Source: Oryzobacter faecalis (GTDB taxonomy: Bacteria > Actinomycetota > Actinomycetes > Actinomycetales > Dermatophilaceae). From it: 64,000 nt of DNA. Positions 1-7,471 of this stretch are shown here, piece by piece (position 1 is the stretch's first letter; each line of letters begins with the position of its first letter). The notes beneath the pieces were generated by a model. That model did no database searches. It was not told the DNA's origin and saw only the letters and a program-made list of their open reading frames with translations. A program made the translations under genes and the position numbers. The DNA is taken from contig NZ_JBKOFW010000004.1 of assembly GCF_046764005.1 (NCBI RefSeq), positions 310,001 through 374,000 of the forward strand. Reading direction: 5' to 3'.

Positions 1-730
1 CGACCGACGACGCGCGCCGCCCCTTGAGGTTGACCTCGACGCCCCAGTCGGTGGACCCGGCGACGACGACGGCGTCGGGGTGCTCGGCCAGGACCACCAC
101 GGCCTGGGCGAGGTCGGCGGGCCGGACGAAGCCGCCCAGGCGCGTGGGTGTGGTGGGCGGTGCGGGCCGCTCCTGCCGCCGGGCCAGGGGGTCGTCGGCG
201 GGCACCGGGCCCAGGGCCCACGCGGCGTCACGGATCGGCCGGTACCCCGTGCACCGGCACAGGTTTCCGGCGACGGCGTGCAGGTCGAACCCGTTCGGGC
301 CGTGCTCGGCGTCCTGTCCGGCACCGGGCGCGCGGTCCGGGCGGTAGTACTCGGCGGCCATCGAGCAGGCGAACCCGGGTGTGCAGTAGCCGCACTGCGA
401 CCCGCCCCCGGTGGCGAGCCCGGCCTGGACGGGGTGGAGGTGGCCGGGGTCGCCGAGCCCCTCGGCCGTGAGGACCTCCTGGCCGTCGAGTGCCGCCGCC
501 GGGACGAGGCAGGCGTTGACCGGCGTCCAGCGGCTGCGGGCGGCGCCGTCCTCGTCCGGACCCTCGGGCCGCAGGACGAGGACCGCGCAGGCGCCGCACT
601 CGCCCTCGGCGCACCCCTCCTTCGCACCGGTGAGGCCGAGGTCGCGCAGGAGGTCGAGCGCGCTCGTGTGGGCGCCGACGCCGGCCAGCGGGCGCCGCGT
701 CCCGTTGACGGTGAGGTGCGGGTCGGTCAC
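1..730 (-). CDS. xdhA: Xanthine dehydrogenase small subunit (FeS/FAD), partial
   Basis: Fe-S/FAD subunit of a molybdenum hydroxylase, expected to pass electrons during xanthine to urate oxidation. About 243 N-terminal codons are visible; the C-terminus runs off the left edge. The plant-type [2Fe-2S] domain has GCAEGECGAC (Cys40, 45, 48) and a later Cys in NACLVP; the second cluster domain has QCGYC and LCRCTGYRP. The FAD domain begins near FVRPADLAQAV with VVAGSTDWG. The GTG start at 730 has AGGGAG just upstream. It lies 114 nt downstream of the ureide genes on the same strand, which supports purine catabolism. A related molybdenum hydroxylase cannot be excluded without the large subunit. Confidence 0.9.
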   Translation of the reverse strand, partial: MTDPHLTVNGTRRPLAGVGAHTSALDLLRDLGLTGAKEGCAEGECGACAVLVLRPEGPDEDGAARSRWTPVNACLVPAAALDGQEVLTAEGLGDPGHLHPVQAGLATGGGSQCGYCTPGFACSMAAEYYRPDRAPGAGQDAEHGPNGFDLHAVAGNLCRCTGYRPIRDAAWALGPVPADDPLARRQERPAPPTTPTRLGGFVRPADLAQAVVVLAEHPDAVVVAGSTDWGVEVNLKGRRASSV

Positions 731-800
731 GGTGCTCCCTCGTGCAGGCATGCGTCGTGCGGGCCGCATGGTTCGGGGAGTCACGGGCCGCCGGTTGTCC

Positions 801-825
801 ATGCCGAACGACGACCTGCCGGCAT
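801..825. promoter_or_regulatory. Inverted repeat in xdhA upstream gap (possible operator)
   Basis: The 114-nt gap between the ureidoglycine aminohydrolase stop and the xdhA start holds an inverted repeat, ATGCCG (801-806) and CGGCAT (820-825), separated by 13 nt. A minus-strand TAGCAT (complement of 827-832) next to it could be an xdhA -10 element. Purine regulators often bind such repeats, but no regulator gene is visible in the window, so the role is inferred. Confidence 0.3.
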
Positions 826-844
826 CCATGCTACGTGACGCGGC

Positions 845-1672
845 TCACATGCGCGGGGTCTTCGTGAGGCGAGGGTGCCGGTTGACGTCCTTGTAGAGCA
901 GGTAGCGGAAGCGTCCCGGACCCCCGGCGTAGCACGCCTGGGGGCAGAAGGCCCGCAGCCACATGAAGTCGCCCGCCTGCACCTCGACCCAGTCGGTGTT
1001 GAGCAGGTACACGGCCCGGCCCTCGAGGACGTACAGGCCGTGCTCCATGACGTGTGTCTCGGGGAAGGGGATCGTGCCACCCGGCTCGAAGCCGACGATG
1101 TTGACGTGGAGGTCGTGGCGGACGTCGAGGGGGTCGACGAAGCGCTGCGTCCCCCAGGCGCCGCCGCTGTCCGGCATCGGCTCGACCGGCACGTCGTCCT
1201 CGTGGGTGACGAAGGGCTCGGGGACCTCGACGCCGTCGACCCGCTCGTACGCCTTGCGGATCCAGTGGAACGTGGCGGTGGCGCCACCCTCGCCGCGCAG
1301 CGTCCAGTCGAGGCCCGGCGGGAGGTAGGCGTAGCTCCCGGGGCGGAGGGCGTGCGCCGTGCCGTCGACGGAGAGCGCGAGCGAGCCGTCGACGACGAAG
1401 AGCACCGACTCGGCGTCCGGGTCGTCGTCGGGGCGGGTCGACCCACCGCCGTCGCCCACCTCGACCACGGACCACGAGAAGGTCTCGGCGAACCCGGACA
1501 GCGGCCGCGCGAGGACCCAGAGCCGGGTGTCGTCCCAGTGGGGGAGCCGGCTCGTGACGATGTCGCGCATCGTGCCCCGGGGCAGGACCGCGTAGGACGT
1601 CGTGAAGACGGCCCGGTCGGTCGTCAGCTCTCCCTGCGCGGGGAGGCCACCGCGCAGCACCCAGTAGCTCAT
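845..1672 (-). CDS. allE: (S)-ureidoglycine aminohydrolase (bicupin)
   Basis: Releases ammonia from (S)-ureidoglycine to give ureidoglycolate, a late step of allantoin breakdown. 275 aa, the usual size of this two-cupin family. The C-terminal cupin keeps the Mn2+ ligand pattern: E and H residues in FPETHVMEHG and the Gln in CPQACY. The N-terminal cupin is GSYAYLPPG...WTLRGEG. The ATG start at 1672 overlaps the allantoinase stop (ATGA), so translation is probably coupled. The enzyme that makes its substrate, allantoate amidohydrolase, is not in the window; it may lie beyond the left edge. Confidence 0.92.
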   Translation of the reverse strand: MSYWVLRGGLPAQGELTTDRAVFTTSYAVLPRGTMRDIVTSRLPHWDDTRLWVLARPLSGFAETFSWSVVEVGDGGGSTRPDDDPDAESVLFVVDGSLALSVDGTAHALRPGSYAYLPPGLDWTLRGEGGATATFHWIRKAYERVDGVEVPEPFVTHEDDVPVEPMPDSGGAWGTQRFVDPLDVRHDLHVNIVGFEPGGTIPFPETHVMEHGLYVLEGRAVYLLNTDWVEVQAGDFMWLRAFCPQACYAGGPGRFRYLLYKDVNRHPRLTKTPRM

Positions 1673-3000
1673 CTCGCTCCCCTCTCCAGCAGCCGTCCCC
1701 GGGGCTCGGCGGCCAGGTCGACCGGACGTCCGCGCAGCCAGGTCTGCCGGACGGTGCCGGTGAGCGTACGCCCGGCGTAGGGCGAGACGGGGTTCCTGTG
1801 GTGCAGCCGCGCCGGGTCGACCACCCACGGGGCCTCCGGGGCGAAGACGCACAGGTCGGCGTCGGCTCCCACGGCGATCTCGCCCTTGCCCTCCAGGCCG
1901 ACGAGCCGGGCCGGCGCTGTCGCCATCCACCGCACGACGTCGGTGAGGGGCACCCTGCGCTCGCGGGCCGCCGACCACACGACGGGCAGCCCGAGCTGGA
2001 GGGAGGCGATCCCGCCCCACGCGGCGGCGAAGTCGCCGCTCTCGCCGGCCTTGAGGTCGGCGGTGCAGGGGGAGTGGTCGGTGACGACGAGGTCGATGGC
2101 GCCGCTCGCGAGCGCGGCCCACAGGCGCTCGCGGTTGGCCGCGTCGCGGATGGGCGGGCAGCACTTGAGCTCGGTCGCGCCGTCCGGGATCGACCCGGAC
2201 TCGAAGTACAGGTAGTGGGGGCAGGTCTCCGCCGTCACGGCCACCCCGGCGTCGCGCGCCGCCCGCAGCGCCGGGACGACCCCCGCCGCGCTGAGGTGGA
2301 CGACGTGGGCGCGTCCACCGGTGGCCCGGGCGGTGCCGACGACGAGGGCGACGGCGCGCTCCTCGGCCGCGTCGGGCCGGCTGTCGAGGAAGTCGCGGTA
2401 CGCCCTCCCGTGCGCGCACTCGCGGACGGCGCTGCCGTCCTCCGCGTGGACGACCAGCAGCGCTCCCAGCCGGGCCGTCTCGGCCATCGCCGTGGCGAAC
2501 CCGTCGGGAGTCAGGGGGGCGAACTCCTCGACACCGGAGTCGAGGAGGAAGCACTTGAACCCGAGGACGCCCGCGCCGTGGAGGGCGGCGAGGTCGTCGA
2601 CGTTCCCCGGGACCGCCCCGCCCCAGAAGCCGACGTCGACCCAGGCCTGCCCCTGCGCCGCGGCCCGCTTCACCGCGAGGGCCGCCACCGACGTCGTCGG
2701 CGGGATCGAGTTCAGCGGCATGTCGACGATCGTCGTCACCCCTCCCGCCGCGGCGGCGCGGGTCGCGCTCGCGAAGCCCTCCCACTCGGTGCGCCCGGGC
2801 TCGTTGCAGTGCACGTGCGTGTCGACGAGCCCCGGCAGCAGCACCTCGTCGTCGGCGAGCTCGACGACGTCGGCCCCGTCCGCGGGGGCGCCGACCGCCG
2901 CGACGTCGACGACGACCCCGTCGCGGATGCGGACCGACGCCGCGGCCTCGCTGCCGTCGACCACGGCCCGGCCGGCCCGCAGGAGGGTCTCAGCTGCCAC
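1669..3000 (-). CDS. allB: Allantoinase
   Basis: Opens the allantoin ring to allantoate; a dinuclear-metal amidohydrolase. 443 aa. Visible metal-site residues: HxH in VDTHVHCNEPG, the carbamylated Lys in GFKCFLLDSG, His in VVHAED and HVVHLSAAG, and Asp in DLVVTDHSPCT. The GTG start at 3000 overlaps the hydroxyisourate hydrolase stop by 11 nt, and its own stop overlaps allE. It is the middle of a tight minus-strand operon that covers urate to ureidoglycine chemistry. A dihydropyrimidinase-type paralogue is the alternative, but the context makes allantoinase clear. Confidence 0.94.
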   Translation of the reverse strand: MAAETLLRAGRAVVDGSEAAASVRIRDGVVVDVAAVGAPADGADVVELADDEVLLPGLVDTHVHCNEPGRTEWEGFASATRAAAAGGVTTIVDMPLNSIPPTTSVAALAVKRAAAQGQAWVDVGFWGGAVPGNVDDLAALHGAGVLGFKCFLLDSGVEEFAPLTPDGFATAMAETARLGALLVVHAEDGSAVRECAHGRAYRDFLDSRPDAAEERAVALVVGTARATGGRAHVVHLSAAGVVPALRAARDAGVAVTAETCPHYLYFESGSIPDGATELKCCPPIRDAANRERLWAALASGAIDLVVTDHSPCTADLKAGESGDFAAAWGGIASLQLGLPVVWSAARERRVPLTDVVRWMATAPARLVGLEGKGEIAVGADADLCVFAPEAPWVVDPARLHHRNPVSPYAGRTLTGTVRQTWLRGRPVDLAAEPRGRLLERGAR

Positions 3001-3310
3001 GGTAGGTCGAGTAGCCGAAGGGGCTCAGCAGCAGCGGGACGTGGAAGTGCTCGGCGTCGCGCACGGTGAAGGCGACGACGACCTCGGGGTAGAAGGCGGC
3101 GACCCCCTGCCCGTCGAACCAGGGGCCGGTGGCGAACCGCAGCCGGTGCTCGCCCTCGCCGACGTCGGCGGCGAGGGCGGCGACCCGGCCGTCGCCGTCG
3201 GTCGTCCCCCGGGCGAGGGCCGTGCCGTCGGGGGCCTCGAGCGTGACCCGCAGCCCGGCGGCGGGGCGGCCGGTGGAGGTGTCGAGGACGTGGGTGCTGA
3301 CCGATGCCAT
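2990..3310 (-). CDS. 5-hydroxyisourate hydrolase (transthyretin-like)
   Basis: Hydrolyses 5-hydroxyisourate, the product of urate oxidase, to OHCU. 106 aa, typical of the family. The N-terminus has STHVLDTSTGRPA and the protein ends with the diagnostic YRGS tetrapeptide. The ATG at 3310 overlaps the stop of the upstream OHCU decarboxylase by a single base and its own stop overlaps the allantoinase GTG, so the genes are translationally linked. Known elsewhere as PucM, HiuH or UraH. Confidence 0.95.
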   Translation of the reverse strand: MASVSTHVLDTSTGRPAAGLRVTLEAPDGTALARGTTDGDGRVAALAADVGEGEHRLRFATGPWFDGQGVAAFYPEVVVAFTVRDAEHFHVPLLLSPFGYSTYRGS

Positions 3311-3831
3311 CAGGTGCTCTCCTCGCTGGACAGGGCCTCGCGCAGCCGCAGCACCGCGATCTGCGTCAGCTGCCCGACCGTCTCGGTCCGCTCCGCCGCG
3401 GGGGTGTTGTCGAGCCGCCGGGCGAGCTCGTCGAGGACGTCCCGGCCCGTGCGCCCGGCCGCCCGGATGATGAAGACGCGGTCGAAGCGCTCCTCGTAGG
3501 CGTGGTTGGCCTCCTCGAGCGCCCGGAGCAGGTCGGCGTCGCCGCGGTCGACGCCGGACTGCTCCCGCGCGGAGTGGGCCGCCTCGTGCCGGCTCGCGTC
3601 GGCCCGCTCGCCGATGCGCGGGTGCCGGGCGAGGGCCCGCGCCAGCTCGTCGTCGGTGACGGTGGCGGCCACCGCGGTCATCCGGTCCTCGAGGGCGCCG
3701 AGGTCGGTGTAGGGCCGCCCCGCGACGACCTCGTCGGCCCAGCGCGGGACGTCGAGGCAGGTGAGCAGCCGTCGGCGGGCCTCGTCCTCGGGCCAGGCGT
3801 CGAACCGCGCGACGTCGGGGCCGGTCGTCAT
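3310..3831 (-). CDS. uraD: OHCU decarboxylase
   Basis: Converts 2-oxo-4-hydroxy-4-carboxy-5-ureidoimidazoline to (S)-allantoin. 173 aa, all-helical family. It keeps HPRIGE with the catalytic His, plus EANHAYEERF and FIIRAAGRT. Here it is a separate gene, whereas in Bacillus it is fused to urate oxidase (PucL). The ATG at 3831 overlaps the urate oxidase stop (ATGA). The gene order uox, uraD, hydroxyisourate hydrolase, allB follows the order of the reactions. Confidence 0.94.
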   Translation of the reverse strand: MTTGPDVARFDAWPEDEARRRLLTCLDVPRWADEVVAGRPYTDLGALEDRMTAVAATVTDDELARALARHPRIGERADASRHEAAHSAREQSGVDRGDADLLRALEEANHAYEERFDRVFIIRAAGRTGRDVLDELARRLDNTPAAERTETVGQLTQIAVLRLREALSSEEST

Positions 3832-4691
3832 CGGCCGTCCTCCGGCTCGCGGAGCACCGTCGCCTCGATGAGGCCGTACGGCCGGTCGGCGGCGACGAAG
3901 ACCTCGCCGGGGTTGTCGAGCCCGAAGGGGGCGAGGTCGACGAGCAGGTGGTGGCGGTTCGGTGCCGCGAACGAGACCTCGACGAGGCCGGGATGGGCCT
4001 CGAGGACGGCCCGGCCCATGGCGTAGAGGGTCTCCTGGAGGGCCCGGCTGTAGGTTGTCGCGAAGGTGGCGAGGAGCAGGGACCGCACGGCGTCGTGGGA
4101 GGCGTCCCAGTCGGGGACCGACCCCGGGGCGTGGCGCCAGGTCGCCCGCAGCGAGGTGGCGAGGATGCGGTCGTCGGCGTCGGCGAGGGTCGTGTACTCG
4201 TCGCGCAGGAAGCCCTTGAACTCGGACCCGGTCGACTTGAGGACGACGAGGTCGCGCAGCCCGGAGACCACCTCGGCCCCGGCGTCGGTGACGTCGACCT
4301 CGGCCGTGCGGACCTCGCCGCCCCGGCGCACGAAGGCGTGGTCGTGGCCCGCGCCCTCGACGGGGATGCGGTCCCACGCGTACTCCTCGACCCGGACGGT
4401 CGCGCCCTGCGCGGCCGGCGTCGCGGCGAGGAGCCGGCCACCCAGCGCGATGGCGTAGTCCTCCGGCGAGGCGACCCCGTGCTGCTTCGCGTAGGCGAAG
4501 GCGGTGTTCTTCTGGGTGTCGGTGGGCAGCACGTGCGACTGGTCGCCCTCGGTGTGGGCCGCCGTGAAGTCGCCGCGCAGCGCCGTCGAGACGTTGAGGT
4601 CGCGGATCCCGTGCCGCGGGCCGTCGCGGACGATCCGGACGACGCGACACTCCGCCTTGCCGTACCGGTTGGCCCCCAGGACGATCCCCAT
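3828..4691 (-). CDS. Urate oxidase (uricase)
   Basis: Cofactor-free oxidation of urate to 5-hydroxyisourate. 287 aa with two T-fold halves. The catalytic Lys is in NRYGKAECR, the Thr in LPTDTQKNTAF, and the C-terminal half has the NRHHLLVDLAPFG stretch that supplies the His. The ATG at 4691 is 4 nt after the stop of the upstream DUF6986 gene, so the two are very likely cotranscribed. Confidence 0.95.
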   Translation of the reverse strand: MGIVLGANRYGKAECRVVRIVRDGPRHGIRDLNVSTALRGDFTAAHTEGDQSHVLPTDTQKNTAFAYAKQHGVASPEDYAIALGGRLLAATPAAQGATVRVEEYAWDRIPVEGAGHDHAFVRRGGEVRTAEVDVTDAGAEVVSGLRDLVVLKSTGSEFKGFLRDEYTTLADADDRILATSLRATWRHAPGSVPDWDASHDAVRSLLLATFATTYSRALQETLYAMGRAVLEAHPGLVEVSFAAPNRHHLLVDLAPFGLDNPGEVFVAADRPYGLIEATVLREPEDGR

Positions 4692-4695
4692 GGCC

Positions 4696-5949
4696 TCAGC
4701 CTTCCCCTCGGTGGGTGCGGTGCGCCAGCGCTGCGAGGGTCGGCGCGTCGAGCCGCGTGGCGGCACCGACCTCGTCCGACGACAGCGCCGAGCAGTCGAG
4801 CCCCCGCAGGAGGACGTCGGCGAGGGCCCGTGCGGTGGCCGGCTCGTCGAGCACCCCGGACTCCTGCCGGCCGACGTACGCGCGCAGCCGCTCGGCCGCG
4901 GCCGGGAGGGCCTCGCGGTAGAAGGCGAACGTGGCGGCGAAGCGGGTCGGGAGCTGGGCGGGGTGCAGGTCCCACCCCTGGTAGTAGCCGCGTTCGAGGG
5001 AGCGGCGCACGAGCCGCAGGTGCGTCGCCCACGCCGCCGCGACCTCCTCGGGACCCCCGACGGGCAGCACGTTGGTCGACCCGTCGGACAGGCGCACGCC
5101 GGTGCCGGCGGCGGCGGCCTGCATGACCGCCTTCGCGTGGTCGGCGACGGGGTGCTCGAGGCTCTGATGGGCCGCCGCGATGCCGCAGGCGGCCGAGTAG
5201 TCATAGGTGCCGTAGTGCAGCCCGGTGCACCGGCCCCCGGCGGCGTGGACCATCCGCGCCACGAGCGCGGTGCCGTCCGGGCCGAGGACCGACTGGGGGG
5301 TCTCGACCTGCAGCTCGAAGCGCAGCGCCCCGTCGGCGAGGCCGAGCGCGGGCTCGAGCCGGCTCGCCGCGTGGACGAGGGCCTCGACCTGCTCGACCGC
5401 GGTGACCTTGGGCAGGGTGAGGACGAACCCCTCCGGGAGGGGGCCGTCCTCGAGGAGGCGCTCGAGGAAGAGGACGAGCGTGCGCACCCCGCGGTGGCGC
5501 GTCGGCGCCTCCAGCCCCTTGAACCGCAGGCCGGTGAAGGGGGCGGCGGTGCCGGCGGCCACCGCCGCGGCCAGCGCCCCGGCCGCCGCCCGGGCGTCGC
5601 GGTCCTCCTCGTCGTCGGGGCGGGTGCCGTAGCCGTCCTCGAGGTCGATGCGCAGGTCCTCGACCGGCTCGCGGCCGAGCTTGGCGCGGACCCGGGCGAG
5701 GAGGTCGCCGTCACCGCCGAGCAGGGCGAGCAGGCGCTCCTCGTGCTCCTCCGTGGCCCGCCGCGCCGTGCGGCCGTACTCCGGGACGAGCCCGGGGTGG
5801 AAGCGGTCGGCGGGGACGTACACGGTGTGCACGGGCTGACGCCCCGGCCGCTCCCCGGGGTAGTGGGCCGCCAGCGCGGCGTCGACCGCCCGCAGCCGCT
5901 CGTCGAGCTCGGCGACGAGCAGGTCGAGGCCGGGCGGCTCGCTCTCCAT
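4696..5949 (-). CDS. DUF6986 / HpcH-HpaI-citrate-lyase-like aldolase
   Basis: 417 aa. Catalytic motifs of the CitE/malyl-CoA lyase/HpcH superfamily can be read: an acidic DLRIDLEDGYG near residue 105, ELQVETPQSV with the metal Glu, and GTYDYSAACG with the metal Asp. These enzymes usually form or split C-C bonds with Mg2+ and an oxo-acid such as glyoxylate or pyruvate. It is the first gene of the ureide operon, 4 nt before urate oxidase, and has its own probable leaderless promoter. Ureide breakdown ends in glyoxylate, so a glyoxylate-handling aldolase is a fair guess, but the substrate is not known. Related proteins have carried other database names, so no firm function is claimed. Confidence 0.7.
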   Translation of the reverse strand: MESEPPGLDLLVAELDERLRAVDAALAAHYPGERPGRQPVHTVYVPADRFHPGLVPEYGRTARRATEEHEERLLALLGGDGDLLARVRAKLGREPVEDLRIDLEDGYGTRPDDEEDRDARAAAGALAAAVAAGTAAPFTGLRFKGLEAPTRHRGVRTLVLFLERLLEDGPLPEGFVLTLPKVTAVEQVEALVHAASRLEPALGLADGALRFELQVETPQSVLGPDGTALVARMVHAAGGRCTGLHYGTYDYSAACGIAAAHQSLEHPVADHAKAVMQAAAAGTGVRLSDGSTNVLPVGGPEEVAAAWATHLRLVRRSLERGYYQGWDLHPAQLPTRFAATFAFYREALPAAAERLRAYVGRQESGVLDEPATARALADVLLRGLDCSALSSDEVGAATRLDAPTLAALAHRTHRGEG

Positions 5950-5955
5950 GGCCGC

Positions 5956-5961
5956 ACCCTA
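5956..5961 (-). promoter_or_regulatory. -10 element TAGGGT overlapping the selB stop codon
   Basis: On the minus strand TAGGGT sits 6 nt before the ATG of the DUF6986 gene, which predicts a leaderless mRNA. Its first three bases are the selB TAG stop. The same hexamer stands 7 nt before the CoA-transferase start at 45133. No good -35 is seen. Confidence 0.5.
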
Positions 5962-7470
5962 GACCGGGCGACGCAGCACCCGGGTCCCGTCGGGAAGGCG
6001 TCTGGTCGTGCCGTCGGAGTCGAGGCGGCCGAGGAGCGCGACCGCGACCCGGCGCGAGGTGCCGAGCAGCCGGGCCAGGTCGCCGGGGCCGAACGGCTCG
6101 CCCAGCTCGCCGAGGCGGGCCCGGGCCCGCTCGACGGCGTCGCCCGCGACGACCACCCCGCCGACCCGCAGGAGCAGGCCCGCGGCCTCGGCGCGTGCGA
6201 GTGCCGCGGGGGTGACGGCGGGGTCGGCGAGGAGGTTGGCCGGCACGGCCGCGAACGGCCGGGCGGCGAGCGACGCGACGACGGCCGCCACCGCCGGGTC
6301 GCAGGCCGGCGGGACGGAGGCGGCCGCGTGGTCGCCGGCCGCCGTGTGGTCGCCCCGCGCAGGGTGGTCGGTCGCCCCCTCCTGCGGGGGGTGGTCGCCG
6401 GTCGTCAGGGCGACCGCGCGCCGGGCCGCCTCCCCGCGGCGGGTGAAGGGCGCCGGGTCGACGGCGACGACGTCGGCCCCCGCGACGACCTCGTGCGCGC
6501 CGGGGTCGCGGAGGAGGACGCGGTCGCCGACGACGAGGGGCAGCGGGTCGCCCTCGACCGTGAGCCGCGCCGCGTCCTCCCCGAGCGGGCGGACCCGCAC
6601 CGGGGCCGCGGCCGTCCCGACGTGGAGCACGGCGTGGGTCGGGGTCGTGCGGGCGAGCCGGTGGAGGAGGACGTCGACGACGGTGGCGGCGGACGCCACC
6701 CCGGGGGTCGCGAGGAGGCTGCCCCGCGGGACGTCGGCCACCGGGACGCCGCGGAGGTTGACCGCCAGCCGCGTGGGTGCCGACGCGCAGCGCACGGCGT
6801 CGCCGTGGACCTGGAGGCCGCGCACGGTCACCCGCGTCCCACCGACCTCGAGGACGTCCCCGACGCGCACGGTTCCCGCCGGGAGCGTGCCGGTGACGAC
6901 CGTCCCGGACCCGGCCACGGTGAACGAGCGGTCGACCCACAGCCGCACGGGCGCCCCGGTGTCGGCCGGCGGTGCCGCGTCGACGAGCGCACGCAGGGCC
7001 GTCCTCGCGTCGGCGAGCCCCGCGCCGGTGCGCGCCGACGTCAGGGCGGTCGCCACGGGGTCGAGTCCGTGACGGGCGAGCCGGCCGAGGGCGTCGGCCA
7101 GCACCGCGTCCCCCGGGGCGAGGTCGGTCTTGGTCACGGCGAGTGCCAGCCGGGTGAGGCCGAGCGCGCGGACTGCCGTGAGGTGCTCCTCGGTCTGCGC
7201 GCTCCACCCCTCGTCGGCCGCGACGACGAGCAGCACCCCGCCCGCGGGCCCGACTCCGGCGATGGTCGTGCCGACGAGCCGGTCGTGGCCCGGGACGTCG
7301 ACGAGGAAGACGCCGCGCCCGTCGTCGAGGTCGAGCCGGGCGTGGCCGAGCTCGATGGTCAGGCCCCGGCGCCGCTCCTCGGGGAGCCGGTCGGGGTCGG
7401 TGCCGGTGAGCGCGCGGACGAGCGCCGACTTGCCGTGGTCGACGTGCCCGGCCGTCGCGACGACTGCCAC
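5959..7470 (-). CDS. selB: Selenocysteine-specific elongation factor SelB
   Basis: GTPase that carries Sec-tRNA-Sec to UGA codons with a SECIS element. 503 aa. GTP motifs: AGHVDHGKS (G1), DVPGHD (G3), VTKTD (G4), TSARTG (G5). Domain II and III beta barrels follow, then a low-complexity linker rich in D/H/G (around GDHPPQEGATDHP), then a C-terminal winged-helix section ending RLPDGTRVLRRPV. This is clearly shorter than the 614-aa E. coli protein with its four winged helices. GTG start at 7470, one nt after the selA stop. The stop codon TAG doubles as part of a downstream -10 element. Confidence 0.94.
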   Translation of the reverse strand: MAVVATAGHVDHGKSALVRALTGTDPDRLPEERRRGLTIELGHARLDLDDGRGVFLVDVPGHDRLVGTTIAGVGPAGGVLLVVAADEGWSAQTEEHLTAVRALGLTRLALAVTKTDLAPGDAVLADALGRLARHGLDPVATALTSARTGAGLADARTALRALVDAAPPADTGAPVRLWVDRSFTVAGSGTVVTGTLPAGTVRVGDVLEVGGTRVTVRGLQVHGDAVRCASAPTRLAVNLRGVPVADVPRGSLLATPGVASAATVVDVLLHRLARTTPTHAVLHVGTAAAPVRVRPLGEDAARLTVEGDPLPLVVGDRVLLRDPGAHEVVAGADVVAVDPAPFTRRGEAARRAVALTTGDHPPQEGATDHPARGDHTAAGDHAAASVPPACDPAVAAVVASLAARPFAAVPANLLADPAVTPAALARAEAAGLLLRVGGVVVAGDAVERARARLGELGEPFGPGDLARLLGTSRRVAVALLGRLDSDGTTRRLPDGTRVLRRPV

Positions 7471-7471
7471 G

